Of a DNA stretch of 64,000 nt, positions 1 to 8,373 are shown one piece after another. Source of the stretch: JAGQUL01 sp038212015. GTDB lineage: Bacteria; Actinomycetota; Thermoleophilia; Gaiellales; SKUG01. The notes beneath the pieces were generated by a model. It ran no database searches and was not told the DNA's origin. It worked only from the letters and a program-made list of their open reading frames with translations. A program made the translations under genes and the position numbers. The stretch spans positions 3,240-67,239 of the forward strand of contig JBBQUY010000007.1 in the NCBI GenBank assembly GCA_038212015.1, in the 5' to 3' direction. The stretch's first letter is position 1; each line of letters opens with the position of its first letter.

Positions 1-149
1 TCGTCCGAGAGTTCGACTGCCTCGATCCCGTCCATTGCTTCGCCGACGACGTCGATGAGCGGGTGCGATTCGAGCATCATCCGCAGCGCATGGCGCACGG
101 GATCGCTGTCGTCTGCGATCAGTACTCGAACGGGTTGCGGCTCAGTCAC
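1..149 (-). CDS. NarL-type response regulator, N-terminal fragment
   Basis: Only the first 49 codons lie in the window, read leftwards from a GTG at 149; the rest is beyond position 1. The translation starts VTEPQPVRVLIADDSDPV and continues into HALRMMLESHPLIDVVGEA. This is the beta1-alpha1-beta2 start of a receiver domain, with the acidic pair (DD) that holds Mg2+. The phosphorylated Asp and the output domain are outside the window. It is divergent from a HisKA_3-type kinase starting at 206, the usual arrangement for a NarL/FixJ two-component pair. The NarL class is inferred from that partner, not from the output domain. Confidence 0.88.
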   Translation of the reverse strand, partial: MTEPQPVRVLIADDSDPVRHALRMMLESHPLIDVVGEAMDGIEAVELSD

Positions 150-205
150 GATGCAAGCCTATCGCGCGCACACGGGAAAGCTGGCGGGATATCCTGAGAC
201 TGCCC

Positions 206-1228
206 ATGTCCGAACGCTACTTCGACATCTCGCACGACATGCTGTGCGTGGCCTCCGACGAGGGCGTGCTGCTTCAGGTCAACGATGCCTGGACCCGCAC
301 GCTTGGATGGACGGCCGAGGAGCTCTGCTCGGGCCGGATGGATCGGCTGATCCACCCCGACGACGTCGAGGCGACCCGTGCCGAACGTGCGCGGCTCTTC
401 AGCGGCGGTCCCACGATCGAGTTCAGGAACCGCTATGCGACCAGTGCAGGCGAATGGCGCTGGCTCGAATGGCGCGCGGTGTACGACGTCGCCAGCCATC
501 AGGTGTTCGGCGCGGCGCGCGATGTCACGGCACAGGTCACTGCACAGCACGGTCTCGAACTGCGCGAGGGGCTGCTCACCCGCGTCATCGACGAGCAACT
601 CGCCGGGCACGATCACGAACACCGGCATTTTGCCAATGAGCTGCATGATTCCGTCGTGCAATACCTCGTGGCGGCGTTGATGTACCTCGAGATCGCGGAG
701 ACGAGCTGCAGTGATGCTGCATCTGCGCATCCACTGGAGCTCGGCATCCAGCAGGTTCGCGCCTCGCTCGGTTCTGCGAGGCGCGTGATGCAGGGTCTCG
801 ATCCGTTCGACCTGGGGGACCTGGACCTGCGCTCGTCGGTCAGCGCGCTCGCCGAAGAGTTCGCGCAGCAGCTTGCGATCGACGTCAACGTCGACATCGA
901 TCTCGCGCGAGATCCGGGACCAGTCCTCTCCAGCGTGGCATATCGCGTGATGCGGGAAGCGCTCGTCAACGTAGGCAAGCACGCGGGCGCTACGGTGGCG
1001 GACATCCGAATCGCAGGCGAAGGTGACCGGCTGATCGTCGAAGTCGTCAGTGATCGGGCGGGGGATCGCATGCTCGTTCCCGAAGCGAATTCGGGGAGCG
1101 GGCTGGGCCTGATCATGATGCGCGAGCGGGTGCGTGCCCAGGGGGGCGAGCTCCAGTTCGATCTGGACGAAACCGGCACGCGGCTTCGTGCCGTGTTGCC
1201 GACGCGGCGCGCCGTGACCGCACCGTGA
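206..1228 (+). CDS. PAS-domain sensor histidine kinase (HisKA_3/NarL class)
   Basis: Probably phosphorylates the divergent response regulator at 1-149. The 340-residue protein starts with a PAS domain (about residues 5-115; the fold is suggested by VLLQVNDAW, LGWTAEEL and the IHPDD turn). The dimerisation/phosphoacceptor helix follows, with ELHDSVVQ (His147), then an HATPase domain with an N-box around Asn255 (EALVNVGKHA) and a G-box GSGLGL near 297-302. There is no transmembrane segment or signal peptide, so it should be a cytosolic sensor; the PAS ligand is unknown. The ATG at 206 has only a weak upstream Shine-Dalgarno sequence. The ordinary motifs are all intact, so an active kinase is expected. 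Confidence 0.93.
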   Translation: MSERYFDISHDMLCVASDEGVLLQVNDAWTRTLGWTAEELCSGRMDRLIHPDDVEATRAERARLFSGGPTIEFRNRYATSAGEWRWLEWRAVYDVASHQVFGAARDVTAQVTAQHGLELREGLLTRVIDEQLAGHDHEHRHFANELHDSVVQYLVAALMYLEIAETSCSDAASAHPLELGIQQVRASLGSARRVMQGLDPFDLGDLDLRSSVSALAEEFAQQLAIDVNVDIDLARDPGPVLSSVAYRVMREALVNVGKHAGATVADIRIAGEGDRLIVEVVSDRAGDRMLVPEANSGSGLGLIMMRERVRAQGGELQFDLDETGTRLRAVLPTRRAVTAP

Positions 1229-1244
1229 GCGGCTGAGCGAAAAG

Positions 1245-1865
1245 CTACCGAGCGGCGTCGGCGAACGCCTGCGCGCGGGCCTTGTACCCGGCCGCGGTCC
1301 CGTGGATCTTGTCGCCTGCGAGATATGACGGGTGCTGCTGGACCATCTTCTGCCAGTCCACGAGCCGCATCACGTCGGGGTTCTTCGCTGCGAATTCACG
1401 GATCATCGCGTTCACCGCGTCGTAATTGCCGGGTCGCGCGATCGTGGCCCACACCACCATGCCGCCGCGCTGTCGCGCATCGGTGATCGTCTTCTCGATG
1501 GCGCTGCGCAGCTCATCGATCTGGCCGGGCGAGTTGTTGGTGAACAGCGCCATTTCCACGACACGTGGCTTGTCCGCGGTGGCGACGTAGCGGCGCATGC
1601 CCTCGGCGAGGCTGATGCCGCCGGTCGCATCGATCTCGACGGGCTGGCCGGCCATCTGGGCATTCAGGTACTGCTTGGTTCCGACGCTGAGCGAATCACC
1701 GATCAGCAGGACGCCCTGGCGCGCATTCGACACGGGCGCTCCCTGGTTGGCGGTCGGTGGTGCGGTCGGGAGCGCAGGCGCGGGCGCGGCTGCGGGCGCG
1801 GGCGCGGTGGCGAGGATCGACGCCGCGGTCGGGCCTCCACCCATGACACAGGTACATCCACACAT
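1245..1865 (-). CDS. SGNH/GDSL-type hydrolase with a Cys-rich N-terminus and no signal peptide
   Basis: Predicted esterase or acyl-group hydrolase; the substrate is unknown. The ATG at 1865 is chosen because GGGGGAGG lies about 8 nt upstream; the GTG at 1874 sits directly on that Shine-Dalgarno sequence. The 206-residue protein begins MCGCTCVMGGG, runs through an Ala/Pro-rich stretch (about 20-45), then has the nucleophile block GDSLSVG (Ser58), a possible Asn-block FTNNS (about 108-112) and the C-terminal DKIH block (Asp185, His188). These are the expected SGNH residues. No hydrophobic export signal is visible, although the Pro/Ala linker resembles cell-wall proteins. It runs in the same direction as, and just downstream of, the S1 protease ending at 1961. 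It could instead be an O-acetylation-related domain. Confidence 0.82.
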   Translation of the reverse strand: MCGCTCVMGGGPTAASILATAPAPAAAPAPALPTAPPTANQGAPVSNARQGVLLIGDSLSVGTKQYLNAQMAGQPVEIDATGGISLAEGMRRYVATADKPRVVEMALFTNNSPGQIDELRSAIEKTITDARQRGGMVVWATIARPGNYDAVNAMIREFAAKNPDVMRLVDWQKMVQQHPSYLAGDKIHGTAAGYKARAQAFADAAR

Positions 1866-1960
1866 CGCGATCACCTCCCCCGACAGCTCTCCTTGGTACC
1901 AACGTACGACGATCTCCGGGGGCTGCGTACGGGGGGAAGTACCTATTTCAGCTCATGCGT

Positions 1961-3364
1961 TCACCGTGGGCGCGCCCGCAGCACGCCCGACAGGGCTGAA
2001 CGCTGCCCGGCGTCGTCGACCGCCTGCACGCGCAGCACCGCGACGCGACCCGATCGCACCCGCAGCAGCAGTCGCGTGCGCGCGGTGGCGCGCAGCTGTC
2101 GCCAGCCGCGTGGCGTGCGGGTGAGCACCCGATACGACGCGACTCGTCCATCGTCGGTCGATGCGCGCCAGGCGATCGTCACCCAGCCTCGACCGCGAGC
2201 GGCGACCCGGAACATCACGGGGCGGGTCGGCCGCCGGCCGGACGCGACGATCGCCGGCAGCGTGATCGGGCCGATCGCGCTCGTTCCGGGCGCGGGGGTG
2301 TTGACGGACGGCTCGGCAACGATGCCACCGCTGTCCCCGGTCGACGGCTGTGACCCGGCACCCGGCGGCTGCGAGCCGCCGCCGGTCGGTGGCGGTTGCG
2401 TGTGCGACGGCGTGGGCGAGCCGACCACGGGCGGCCCGGTGTCGACAGGCGGTGCTGGCGACGCCTGATACCGCAGCGGCTCGATCCACGAGGCGAATCG
2501 GCCCACCCGCGTGTAGACGCCGTAGTGGCGGCCACCACAGTCGAGACCCCAGCTCGTGAGGCCGACCACACGCCACGCGCCGGCACCATTGCCGACGATG
2601 AGCGGGCCACCGCTGTCGCCTTGGCAGGCATCCACGCCCGTGCCGGTGGTCGTGCCGGGCACACCCGCGCAGATCATCGAGAAGCCATCGAAGTTCGCGC
2701 CGTGACCGGGCGCCGTCGGCGATGCGCACGACGAGTCGGACGCGATCGGCAGCTTGGCTTCCTGCAGTTCGGCGGGAAACGACGAGCCGCTTCCGTTGGT
2801 GGCGCCCCACCCGGCGATCCACGGGCCGACCGCATCCGCCCCGCGCGCGAGTCCCGATCCCGCCCCCCACCACGCCTCGTCGGCAGCGCTTGTCGGAGGG
2901 ATCGGCGTGATCGCGACGGTCGGTGTGCGCGACAGCCGCAGCACGGCGATGTCATTGCGCATGGATCCGCGATCGAACGACGGATGTCGCGTGATGGACG
3001 CCACCGGCACACGATCGCCATCGGTGGCGTTTGCCACGCGTCGCCCCACGATGACCTGCACGCTCGAGGCGGACAGCGTCCCGCCACCCACGCCGTAGGT
3101 GCAGTGCGCGGCCGTGAGCACGGTCCGCTCGTCGATGACCACGCCGCCGCACAGCGCCGTGACCCCGGAGCTGGACGCCACGACCGCCGCCATCGCGCTC
3201 CAGCGCGCGGCGTAGTCGGTGGAGGACACGCTCGAACCGTTGATGACCGCCGGATGCTCGGGCACGTACGTCCGCGACGCGCCACGTGCATCGGCGGCGG
3301 ACGCGACGATCAGCAGCGCCGTGAACGAGACCAGCGCTACCCTGCCGAGGATCCTGCGTCGCAT
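1961..3364 (-). CDS. Secreted trypsin-like (S1) serine protease with Pro-rich linker and fibronectin-like tail
   Basis: Extracellular endopeptidase. Residues 1-29 form a signal peptide (MRRR followed by a hydrophobic core ending ADA). The S1 domain spans about 38-300, with the triad His87 (LTAAHC), Asp138 (NDIAVLRL) and Ser251 (CQGDSGGP). A Pro/Gly/Ser linker (about 305-365) leads to a fibronectin-III/Ig-like domain (about 375-465, pattern WVTIAWRASTDDGRVASYRV). GGGAGGG lies 7-8 nt before the ATG, which supports this start. A second protease of the same design lies at 23312-24859. The Asp245 six residues before the active Ser suggests trypsin-like Lys/Arg specificity; this is inference. Confidence 0.93.
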   Translation of the reverse strand: MRRRILGRVALVSFTALLIVASAADARGASRTYVPEHPAVINGSSVSSTDYAARWSAMAAVVASSSGVTALCGGVVIDERTVLTAAHCTYGVGGGTLSASSVQVIVGRRVANATDGDRVPVASITRHPSFDRGSMRNDIAVLRLSRTPTVAITPIPPTSAADEAWWGAGSGLARGADAVGPWIAGWGATNGSGSSFPAELQEAKLPIASDSSCASPTAPGHGANFDGFSMICAGVPGTTTGTGVDACQGDSGGPLIVGNGAGAWRVVGLTSWGLDCGGRHYGVYTRVGRFASWIEPLRYQASPAPPVDTGPPVVGSPTPSHTQPPPTGGGSQPPGAGSQPSTGDSGGIVAEPSVNTPAPGTSAIGPITLPAIVASGRRPTRPVMFRVAARGRGWVTIAWRASTDDGRVASYRVLTRTPRGWRQLRATARTRLLLRVRSGRVAVLRVQAVDDAGQRSALSGVLRARPR

Positions 3365-3521
3365 CGTGTTTCCCTCCCGTTACCGTCGAGCCGCCACCGT
3401 ACCGACGAACTCGTCCAGCGAACGTGCGGGTTGGCGCAGCACGTCGACGAAGCTGCAGATGACGCTGGCTGCGCGGATCGACGATGATGCACGCAGCAAC
3501 CCCCGTCACGTGGAGCCGACG

Positions 3522-3800
3522 ATGCCGACCTTCGTCCGAGAAATCGCCATGGAGCCGGGTGACGAGCAGCGCCTCGCCGTCCGGCCCGAGCACCGCGAGT
3601 ACGTGCACCGCCTGTTCGCCGACGGCCACATCCGCATGAGCGGACCGCTCGCCGACGACACCGGCGCCGTCCTCGTCTACGCCGCCGCCGACCTCGATGC
3701 GGCACGCGAGCTCATCGCGGCCGATCCCTACGTCCGCGAAGGCGTCGTGTCCGAGGTCTCGCTCCGCGAATGGAACGTCGTCGTTCCCGCGGCCGACTGA
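3522..3800 (+). CDS. YciI-like (YCII domain) protein
   Basis: Small 92-residue protein of the YciI fold, a dimeric alpha/beta-barrel-like family with a conserved His/Asp pair and no general known function. The sequence begins MPTFVREIAMEPGDEQRLAV, with PEHREYVHRLFADGHIRMSG followed by GAVLVYAAADLDAARELIAA and DPYVREGVV. This matches the typical YCII order (His in helix 1, 'G.l.sGpl', then 'aaD.a.a.~~DPy'). A long upstream open frame exists, but the domain starts here and GTGGAG lies about 6 nt upstream. GTG at 3510 is an alternative start. The stop is 3 nt before the next gene's ATG, so the two are probably co-transcribed. Confidence 0.85.
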   Translation: MPTFVREIAMEPGDEQRLAVRPEHREYVHRLFADGHIRMSGPLADDTGAVLVYAAADLDAARELIAADPYVREGVVSEVSLREWNVVVPAAD

Positions 3801-3803
3801 CAC

Positions 3804-4901
3804 ATGGCCGACTCGCCGACGTTCGACGTGGTCGACGTGCTCACGCGCGCGGGCGGCGCGCGCGACGCACTGCTCGCGCTGCTCGACGACGAGGCGGTCG
3901 ACCTGGACGCCCACCTGGTGAGCGACGTGCTGCGCGCCACCGGACGCGTCGGCGCCGCGCTCGAAACCCGACCCGCGCTCGTTGAACTGTGCACCGTGCT
4001 GCGCGCGATCGACGCCACCACGAGCGGGCGCATCGGACTCGACGAGCTGCGCGCCGGCATCGAGCTGCACGCTGCCCGCACCGATCGCTTCGCGGCGTTC
4101 CACGATGCGCGCGTGCTGCTGCGCACGCTCGACGAGGTCCTGGAACCGGCACGTATCGAACACGACACGCGGGCCACGCGATCCCAGGTCGAGCTGCTGC
4201 ATCGCCAGCTGCACGAGTGGATGGTCGACCAGCTCGTGGGAACTGGTGACGCCACCACCGAGACGCCCGCCGCACCCGCGCAGTCCGCGGATCCACGCGC
4301 GGAATTCGAGGTGACGGATCTCGCGCTTCGACGCACCGCTCATGAGATCGTCGACGAGCTGCTACTGGGAGCGCAGGGGCATCCCGTCACGGGCCTGCCC
4401 GGCGCCGCGTGGCGTCGCGACTGGTCGGCGGTGCCGATCGCCGGAGAGCGCTTCGGCGAAGACCTGGAGGAGGTCGACCGATTCGCCGACGCCTTCTCGA
4501 CGCAGCTTCCACATGTCACGCACGTGCTGCAGGTCGACCGCCGCATGCCGCCGCGCTGGACGATCCGCGGGCGCGAACTGACGGTGGGCAACGGCCTGCG
4601 CCGCGCGTGGCTGCTGCCAGCCAGCGTCCACGGGTTCATGATCGCGTCGCTCGAAGACCGCGCGCGATCGGTGCTGACGACGCCCGACCTGGACGTGGCG
4701 CTCGTTGAGGGCGTCGACCACCACGCCCTGCTCGGAACGGCCGAGTTCGTGGAGCAGGCGCTCGGCGTGCCGCCGCTGCATGCGATCGCGCGCTTTCGCG
4801 AGCACGTCGAAGCGATCGCGGATGCCGATGACGGCGACCCGCCCACGCACCTGCTCGAGGTGGCGACCAGCTTCGGGCGACTGCGCCGACGCTCGCGCTG
4901 A
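3804..4901 (+). CDS. Conserved-looking protein of unknown function, coupled to the YciI-like gene
   Basis: I do not recognise this 365-residue protein. It is soluble, acidic and mostly helical in its first ~145 residues (many LRA/ELR heptad-like stretches). An Ala/Pro-rich hinge follows at about 150-162, then a second domain (about 170-355) containing a conserved-looking core around residues 225-310 (FGEDLEEVDRFADAF, then PPRWTIRGRELTVGNGLRR). No catalytic motif, transmembrane segment or nucleotide-binding loop is obvious. It starts 3 nt after the YciI-like stop with no clear Shine-Dalgarno sequence, so translation is probably coupled. Its stop is nearly back-to-back with the AEC permease stop. 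Codon use looks like that of its neighbours, so it is very likely a real gene. Confidence 0.8.
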   Translation: MADSPTFDVVDVLTRAGGARDALLALLDDEAVDLDAHLVSDVLRATGRVGAALETRPALVELCTVLRAIDATTSGRIGLDELRAGIELHAARTDRFAAFHDARVLLRTLDEVLEPARIEHDTRATRSQVELLHRQLHEWMVDQLVGTGDATTETPAAPAQSADPRAEFEVTDLALRRTAHEIVDELLLGAQGHPVTGLPGAAWRRDWSAVPIAGERFGEDLEEVDRFADAFSTQLPHVTHVLQVDRRMPPRWTIRGRELTVGNGLRRAWLLPASVHGFMIASLEDRARSVLTTPDLDVALVEGVDHHALLGTAEFVEQALGVPPLHAIARFREHVEAIADADDGDPPTHLLEVATSFGRLRRRSR

Positions 4902-4904
4902 CGA

Positions 4905-5831
4905 TCAGGCCCCGCCGGCCGCCACCCACGCCACGGTCACGCCGATCACGCCTACGCTGGAGGCGAGCACGCCGAGGCGAACGACGGTGACCTCCAGCCC
5001 GTGCAGTCGCGAGATCACGAGCGCATGGAACGCCGTCGGCATCGCAGCGATGAGGAACAGCGCATCGGGCACGTCCACGCCGGCGATGCGCGCGACGCCC
5101 CACAGCAGCAGCGGCGCGGCGAGGATGCGAATGGCGATCGCGCCGACGACGTCGGCGACCTCGCGACGGCCGTGCGAGAACCCGCCGAGCGGGAGCGACA
5201 GACCCAGCAGCAGGAAGCCCACCGGTCCGACGATCGCGCCGACCGCCGCGCCCAGGGCATTCAGCTCGAGCGGGTCGGGAACGATCGTCAGGCGCAGCAC
5301 CAGCAGCACCGCCACGCTCCAGATCGGCGGGCTCGCCGCCACGCTGCGCCACACCGACGGCGCCGCGGCAGCGGGCGTCGCATCGGAGGCTGCGGCGTAG
5401 CGCTGCGCGATGATCGTCGACACCACGATCGCGGGGATCACGAGGCTCAGCTGGTCGTAGATGATCGCCAGGCGCAGCCCGTCGGCACCGAACGCCAGGT
5501 GGGCGAGCGGGAACCCGATGAAGCCCGTGTTGGGAAAGGCGCCGACGAGCCACAGTGCGCCGCGCATCGGGCGCGATCGGGCGGTGACCCGCGCGTAGAG
5601 CCCCGCGAGGGCGACGGTGAGCCACCATGCCGTGACGCTGCAGGCGAACAGCCGCACGAGATCGCCGTCGATGTCGACGGAGAGGAACGCGAACGCCGCG
5701 GCGATCGGGATGAGCACCACGTAGTTGACGGACCACAGGCGTTCGCGCACGAGCGCGCCGTGGGGGCCGCGCTGCAGGCGCAGGCCGAGCGCGCAGAATG
5801 CGGCGAAGAGAAGCAGGTCGAGCAGCACCAC
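4905..5831 (-). CDS. AEC-family (auxin efflux carrier-like) permease
   Basis: Inner-membrane secondary transporter of the AEC/BASS-like superfamily, 308 residues (typical 300-320), with about ten hydrophobic segments. The family signature PNTGFIGFPL occurs at about residues 100-109 after the first hydrophobic bundle. The second half contains GPVGFLLLGLSLPL and AAMPTAFHALV, which fit the pseudo-symmetric second repeat. The start is a GTG at 5831. Substrates of bacterial AEC proteins are usually small carboxylates such as malate, but nothing here fixes the substrate. It converges with the 3804-4901 gene and is divergent from the hydrolase-ABC fusion. Confidence 0.9.
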   Translation of the reverse strand: MVLLDLLLFAAFCALGLRLQRGPHGALVRERLWSVNYVVLIPIAAAFAFLSVDIDGDLVRLFACSVTAWWLTVALAGLYARVTARSRPMRGALWLVGAFPNTGFIGFPLAHLAFGADGLRLAIIYDQLSLVIPAIVVSTIIAQRYAAASDATPAAAAPSVWRSVAASPPIWSVAVLLVLRLTIVPDPLELNALGAAVGAIVGPVGFLLLGLSLPLGGFSHGRREVADVVGAIAIRILAAPLLLWGVARIAGVDVPDALFLIAAMPTAFHALVISRLHGLEVTVVRLGVLASSVGVIGVTVAWVAAGGA

Positions 5832-5898
5832 GGCATCCTAGGTCGGGCGGAGCGGGCGCGGTTACGGGCGGTGGCGGCGCGGACATGCTCCACCCAGC

Positions 5899-8373
5899 AT
5901 GCGTCGGCGTCTGATCCTCATCGTGGCCGCGGTCGCGGTGGTTGCCGCGCTCGCGTCGTTCGGCTGGCTGCGCCATGCCGATCGTGCGTGGGATCGCACG
6001 AGCGGCTCCATCACAGGCGCCGACGGCGTGCAGCTGGATTCGACGATCTGGGTCCCGCGCCGCGTGAGCGCCGACGATCCGGCGCCGGCGGTACTCGTCG
6101 CGCACGGCCTCGGTGAGGACAAGGACGACGTCACGCAGCTCGCGCGGACGCTCGTCGGCGCCGGCTACGTCGTGCGCACCTGGACCGCCCGCGGTGGCGA
6201 CGGATCCGACGGTCGGGTGGGGATCGCCGCGCCCGATGGCGAGGTCGCGGACGTGTCTGCGCTCATCGACGAGCTCGCGACGCGAGACGACGTTCGCATG
6301 GACTCCGCTGGCGACCCGCGTGTCGCGGTGATCGGCACGTCGCACGGCGGCGGGACCGCGCTGCTGGCAGCAGCCGCCGACCGTCGCATCGATGTCGTGG
6401 CGCCGATCTTCGCGTGGTACGACCTCCAGGACGCGCTCGAGCCGGACGGCGTGCTCAAGCTCAGGTGGGCAAGCGAGTTGTTCGCCGCAGGCGCGGGCGA
6501 CCGTGACCGCGGCGAACCATGCGGCAACCTCGAACAGGACCTGTGCGATGCATGGACCAACTCGGCCCGGATCGATGGCTTCACCGTGGCCGCGCAGGAC
6601 CTGCTCGCCGAGCGAAGCCCATCCTCGGTGGTGGACCGGATCGACGCCCCGACGCTCATCGTGCAGGGCCAGATGGATTCGCTGTTCGATCTCGGCCAGG
6701 CGACTGCGCTCGCGAAGGGCCTCGAGCGAGCGCGCACGCCCGTTCGGGTGGAATGGGTACGCGGCGGACACGACCTGGCGCTGGATCGGCGACGGCGCGA
6801 CCACGTGCACGAGGCGATCCTGCGCTGGTTCGAGCGGTACCTCAGGCAGCGTGGAGGCGTGGAGGTGGGCCCGCGCTTCTCGGTCGAGCTCGGTGCAGGA
6901 CGCGGCTACGCACATGCGCCGACGATCCCGCCGAAGCCGACATCACGGCGTCTCGCCCTCCGCGCCGACGACGTGCGGGACGACCAGGGCTTCGTCCGCT
7001 TCACCGCACCTGTCGCCGGCCTTCCGGCATCGACCACGACGCTTCCCGGACTGGGCGACGTCACGGCGCTCGACTCCGCGTTCGATCCGCCGCAGGTGCA
7101 GCTGGCGCGTTTTCGAGGAGAGACGGTCACGCAGGGGCTCGAAGTGATCGGCTCGCCGCGCGTGCGGCTGCAGTTCACCGGAAGCAGGTCAGAGGCGTTC
7201 GCGTTCGTGCGGCTCGTGGACGTCGCCCCCGACGGCAGGCGCGTGATTCCCCGGGGCCTCGTCACCGCCGTATGGCTCCTGGACATGCCGCCTCTCGGTA
7301 CCGAGCGCGGGCTCCATCGCGAGGTGTCGCTGCCACCGATCGCGTGGCGGCTGGCGCCCGGACACCGGTTCGATGTCGAGGTCGCGAGCACCGACGCCGC
7401 GTACCGGGCGAACGACGAGCCGACGACGCTCGCGGTGAAGCCCGTCGGATCGAACGCATTGCGTGTCCCGGAAGTTGCCGAGCCGGAGCGCACCGACGAC
7501 ACGTTCGAGGCGGGCCGCAACTGGCGCGACCTGCTCCTGATCGCCGCGGTGCTCGTCGTTGCCGCACTCGTGATCGCGCTGCTCGCGTCGCGTGCGATCC
7601 GACGCCGTGATGCGCGCGTGCAGGAGCCCGGCATGCGGAACCTGCCGCTTCGCGCGCGCGGGCTCGTGAAGCGATTCGGGGATGGGCGCGTCGCCGTCGC
7701 GGGCGTGTCCTTCGACGTGGCGCAGGGCGCGGTGGTGGGGCTGGTGGGTCCCAACGGCGCGGGCAAGACGACGGTGCTGCGCATGCTGCTGGGACTGGTC
7801 CATCCGAGCGATGGGTTCGCGCACGTGTTCGGACAGCGCATCCGGCCCGGAGTGCCGCATCTCGCGCGCATCGGCGCGCTCGTGGAGGGGCCCGGTCTCG
7901 TGCCGCACCTGACCGGGCGCGCACACCTGGAGCGGTACTGGGCCGCGACGGGGCGACCCCGCGGCGATGCGCGAATCGACGAGGCGCTCGCGCTGGTCGA
8001 CCTCACTGTTGACGCCGACCGCGTGGTGCGGCACTGGTCGCATGGCATGCGGCAGCGGCTCGGGATCGCGCAGGCGCTGCTCGGCGATCCCGACGTGGTG
8101 ATGCTCGACGAACCGGCGAACGGACTCGACCCGGCACAGATCGCGCAGCTGCGCGAGCTCGTGCGCGGCATCGTCGTCGATGGCCGGCGCAGCGTCCTGT
8201 TGTCGAGCCATCTGCTCGGCGAGCTCGAACAGGTCTGCACGCACGTCGTGCTGCTGGCTGAAGGACGCGTGCTGCGCGCCGGCACGCTGGAGGAGGTCGT
8301 CGGCGAACACGACGACCTCGAGACGGCGTTCCTCGCGCTCGTGCGCGCCGACCGGGAGCAGACGCATGCGTGA
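5899..8373 (+). CDS. Fusion: CocE/X-Pro-peptidase-like alpha/beta-hydrolase + transmembrane helix + ABC ATPase
   Basis: One uninterrupted 824-codon frame joins two normally separate proteins. Residues 1-21 are an N-terminal membrane anchor or signal. An S15-like alpha/beta-hydrolase domain (about 35-320) has nucleophile Ser148 in GTSHGG, a likely acid near Asp260 (GQMDSLF) and His291 (GGHD). A beta-rich domain resembling the X-Pro dipeptidyl-peptidase C-terminal jelly roll covers about 325-525. Residues 543-565 form a transmembrane helix followed by RRRDAR. Residues 580-820 are a complete ABC ATPase: Walker A GPNGAGKTT (617-625), degenerate signature WSHGMRQ (713-719), Walker B ending in Asp737-Glu738, and H-loop His771. 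The topology implies an external hydrolase and a cytosolic ATPase. The permease gene overlaps its 3' end by 8 nt, so the two form one exporter unit. Confidence 0.92.
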   Translation: MRRRLILIVAAVAVVAALASFGWLRHADRAWDRTSGSITGADGVQLDSTIWVPRRVSADDPAPAVLVAHGLGEDKDDVTQLARTLVGAGYVVRTWTARGGDGSDGRVGIAAPDGEVADVSALIDELATRDDVRMDSAGDPRVAVIGTSHGGGTALLAAAADRRIDVVAPIFAWYDLQDALEPDGVLKLRWASELFAAGAGDRDRGEPCGNLEQDLCDAWTNSARIDGFTVAAQDLLAERSPSSVVDRIDAPTLIVQGQMDSLFDLGQATALAKGLERARTPVRVEWVRGGHDLALDRRRRDHVHEAILRWFERYLRQRGGVEVGPRFSVELGAGRGYAHAPTIPPKPTSRRLALRADDVRDDQGFVRFTAPVAGLPASTTTLPGLGDVTALDSAFDPPQVQLARFRGETVTQGLEVIGSPRVRLQFTGSRSEAFAFVRLVDVAPDGRRVIPRGLVTAVWLLDMPPLGTERGLHREVSLPPIAWRLAPGHRFDVEVASTDAAYRANDEPTTLAVKPVGSNALRVPEVAEPERTDDTFEAGRNWRDLLLIAAVLVVAALVIALLASRAIRRRDARVQEPGMRNLPLRARGLVKRFGDGRVAVAGVSFDVAQGAVVGLVGPNGAGKTTVLRMLLGLVHPSDGFAHVFGQRIRPGVPHLARIGALVEGPGLVPHLTGRAHLERYWAATGRPRGDARIDEALALVDLTVDADRVVRHWSHGMRQRLGIAQALLGDPDVVMLDEPANGLDPAQIAQLRELVRGIVVDGRRSVLLSSHLLGELEQVCTHVVLLAEGRVLRAGTLEEVVGEHDDLETAFLALVRADREQTHA

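Noticed and set aside
4636..6915. 759-codon minus-strand frame across the AEC permease and hydrolase start
   Set aside because: Its translation is low-complexity Arg/Ala and lies antisense to the well-supported hydrolase fusion and in another frame of the AEC gene.
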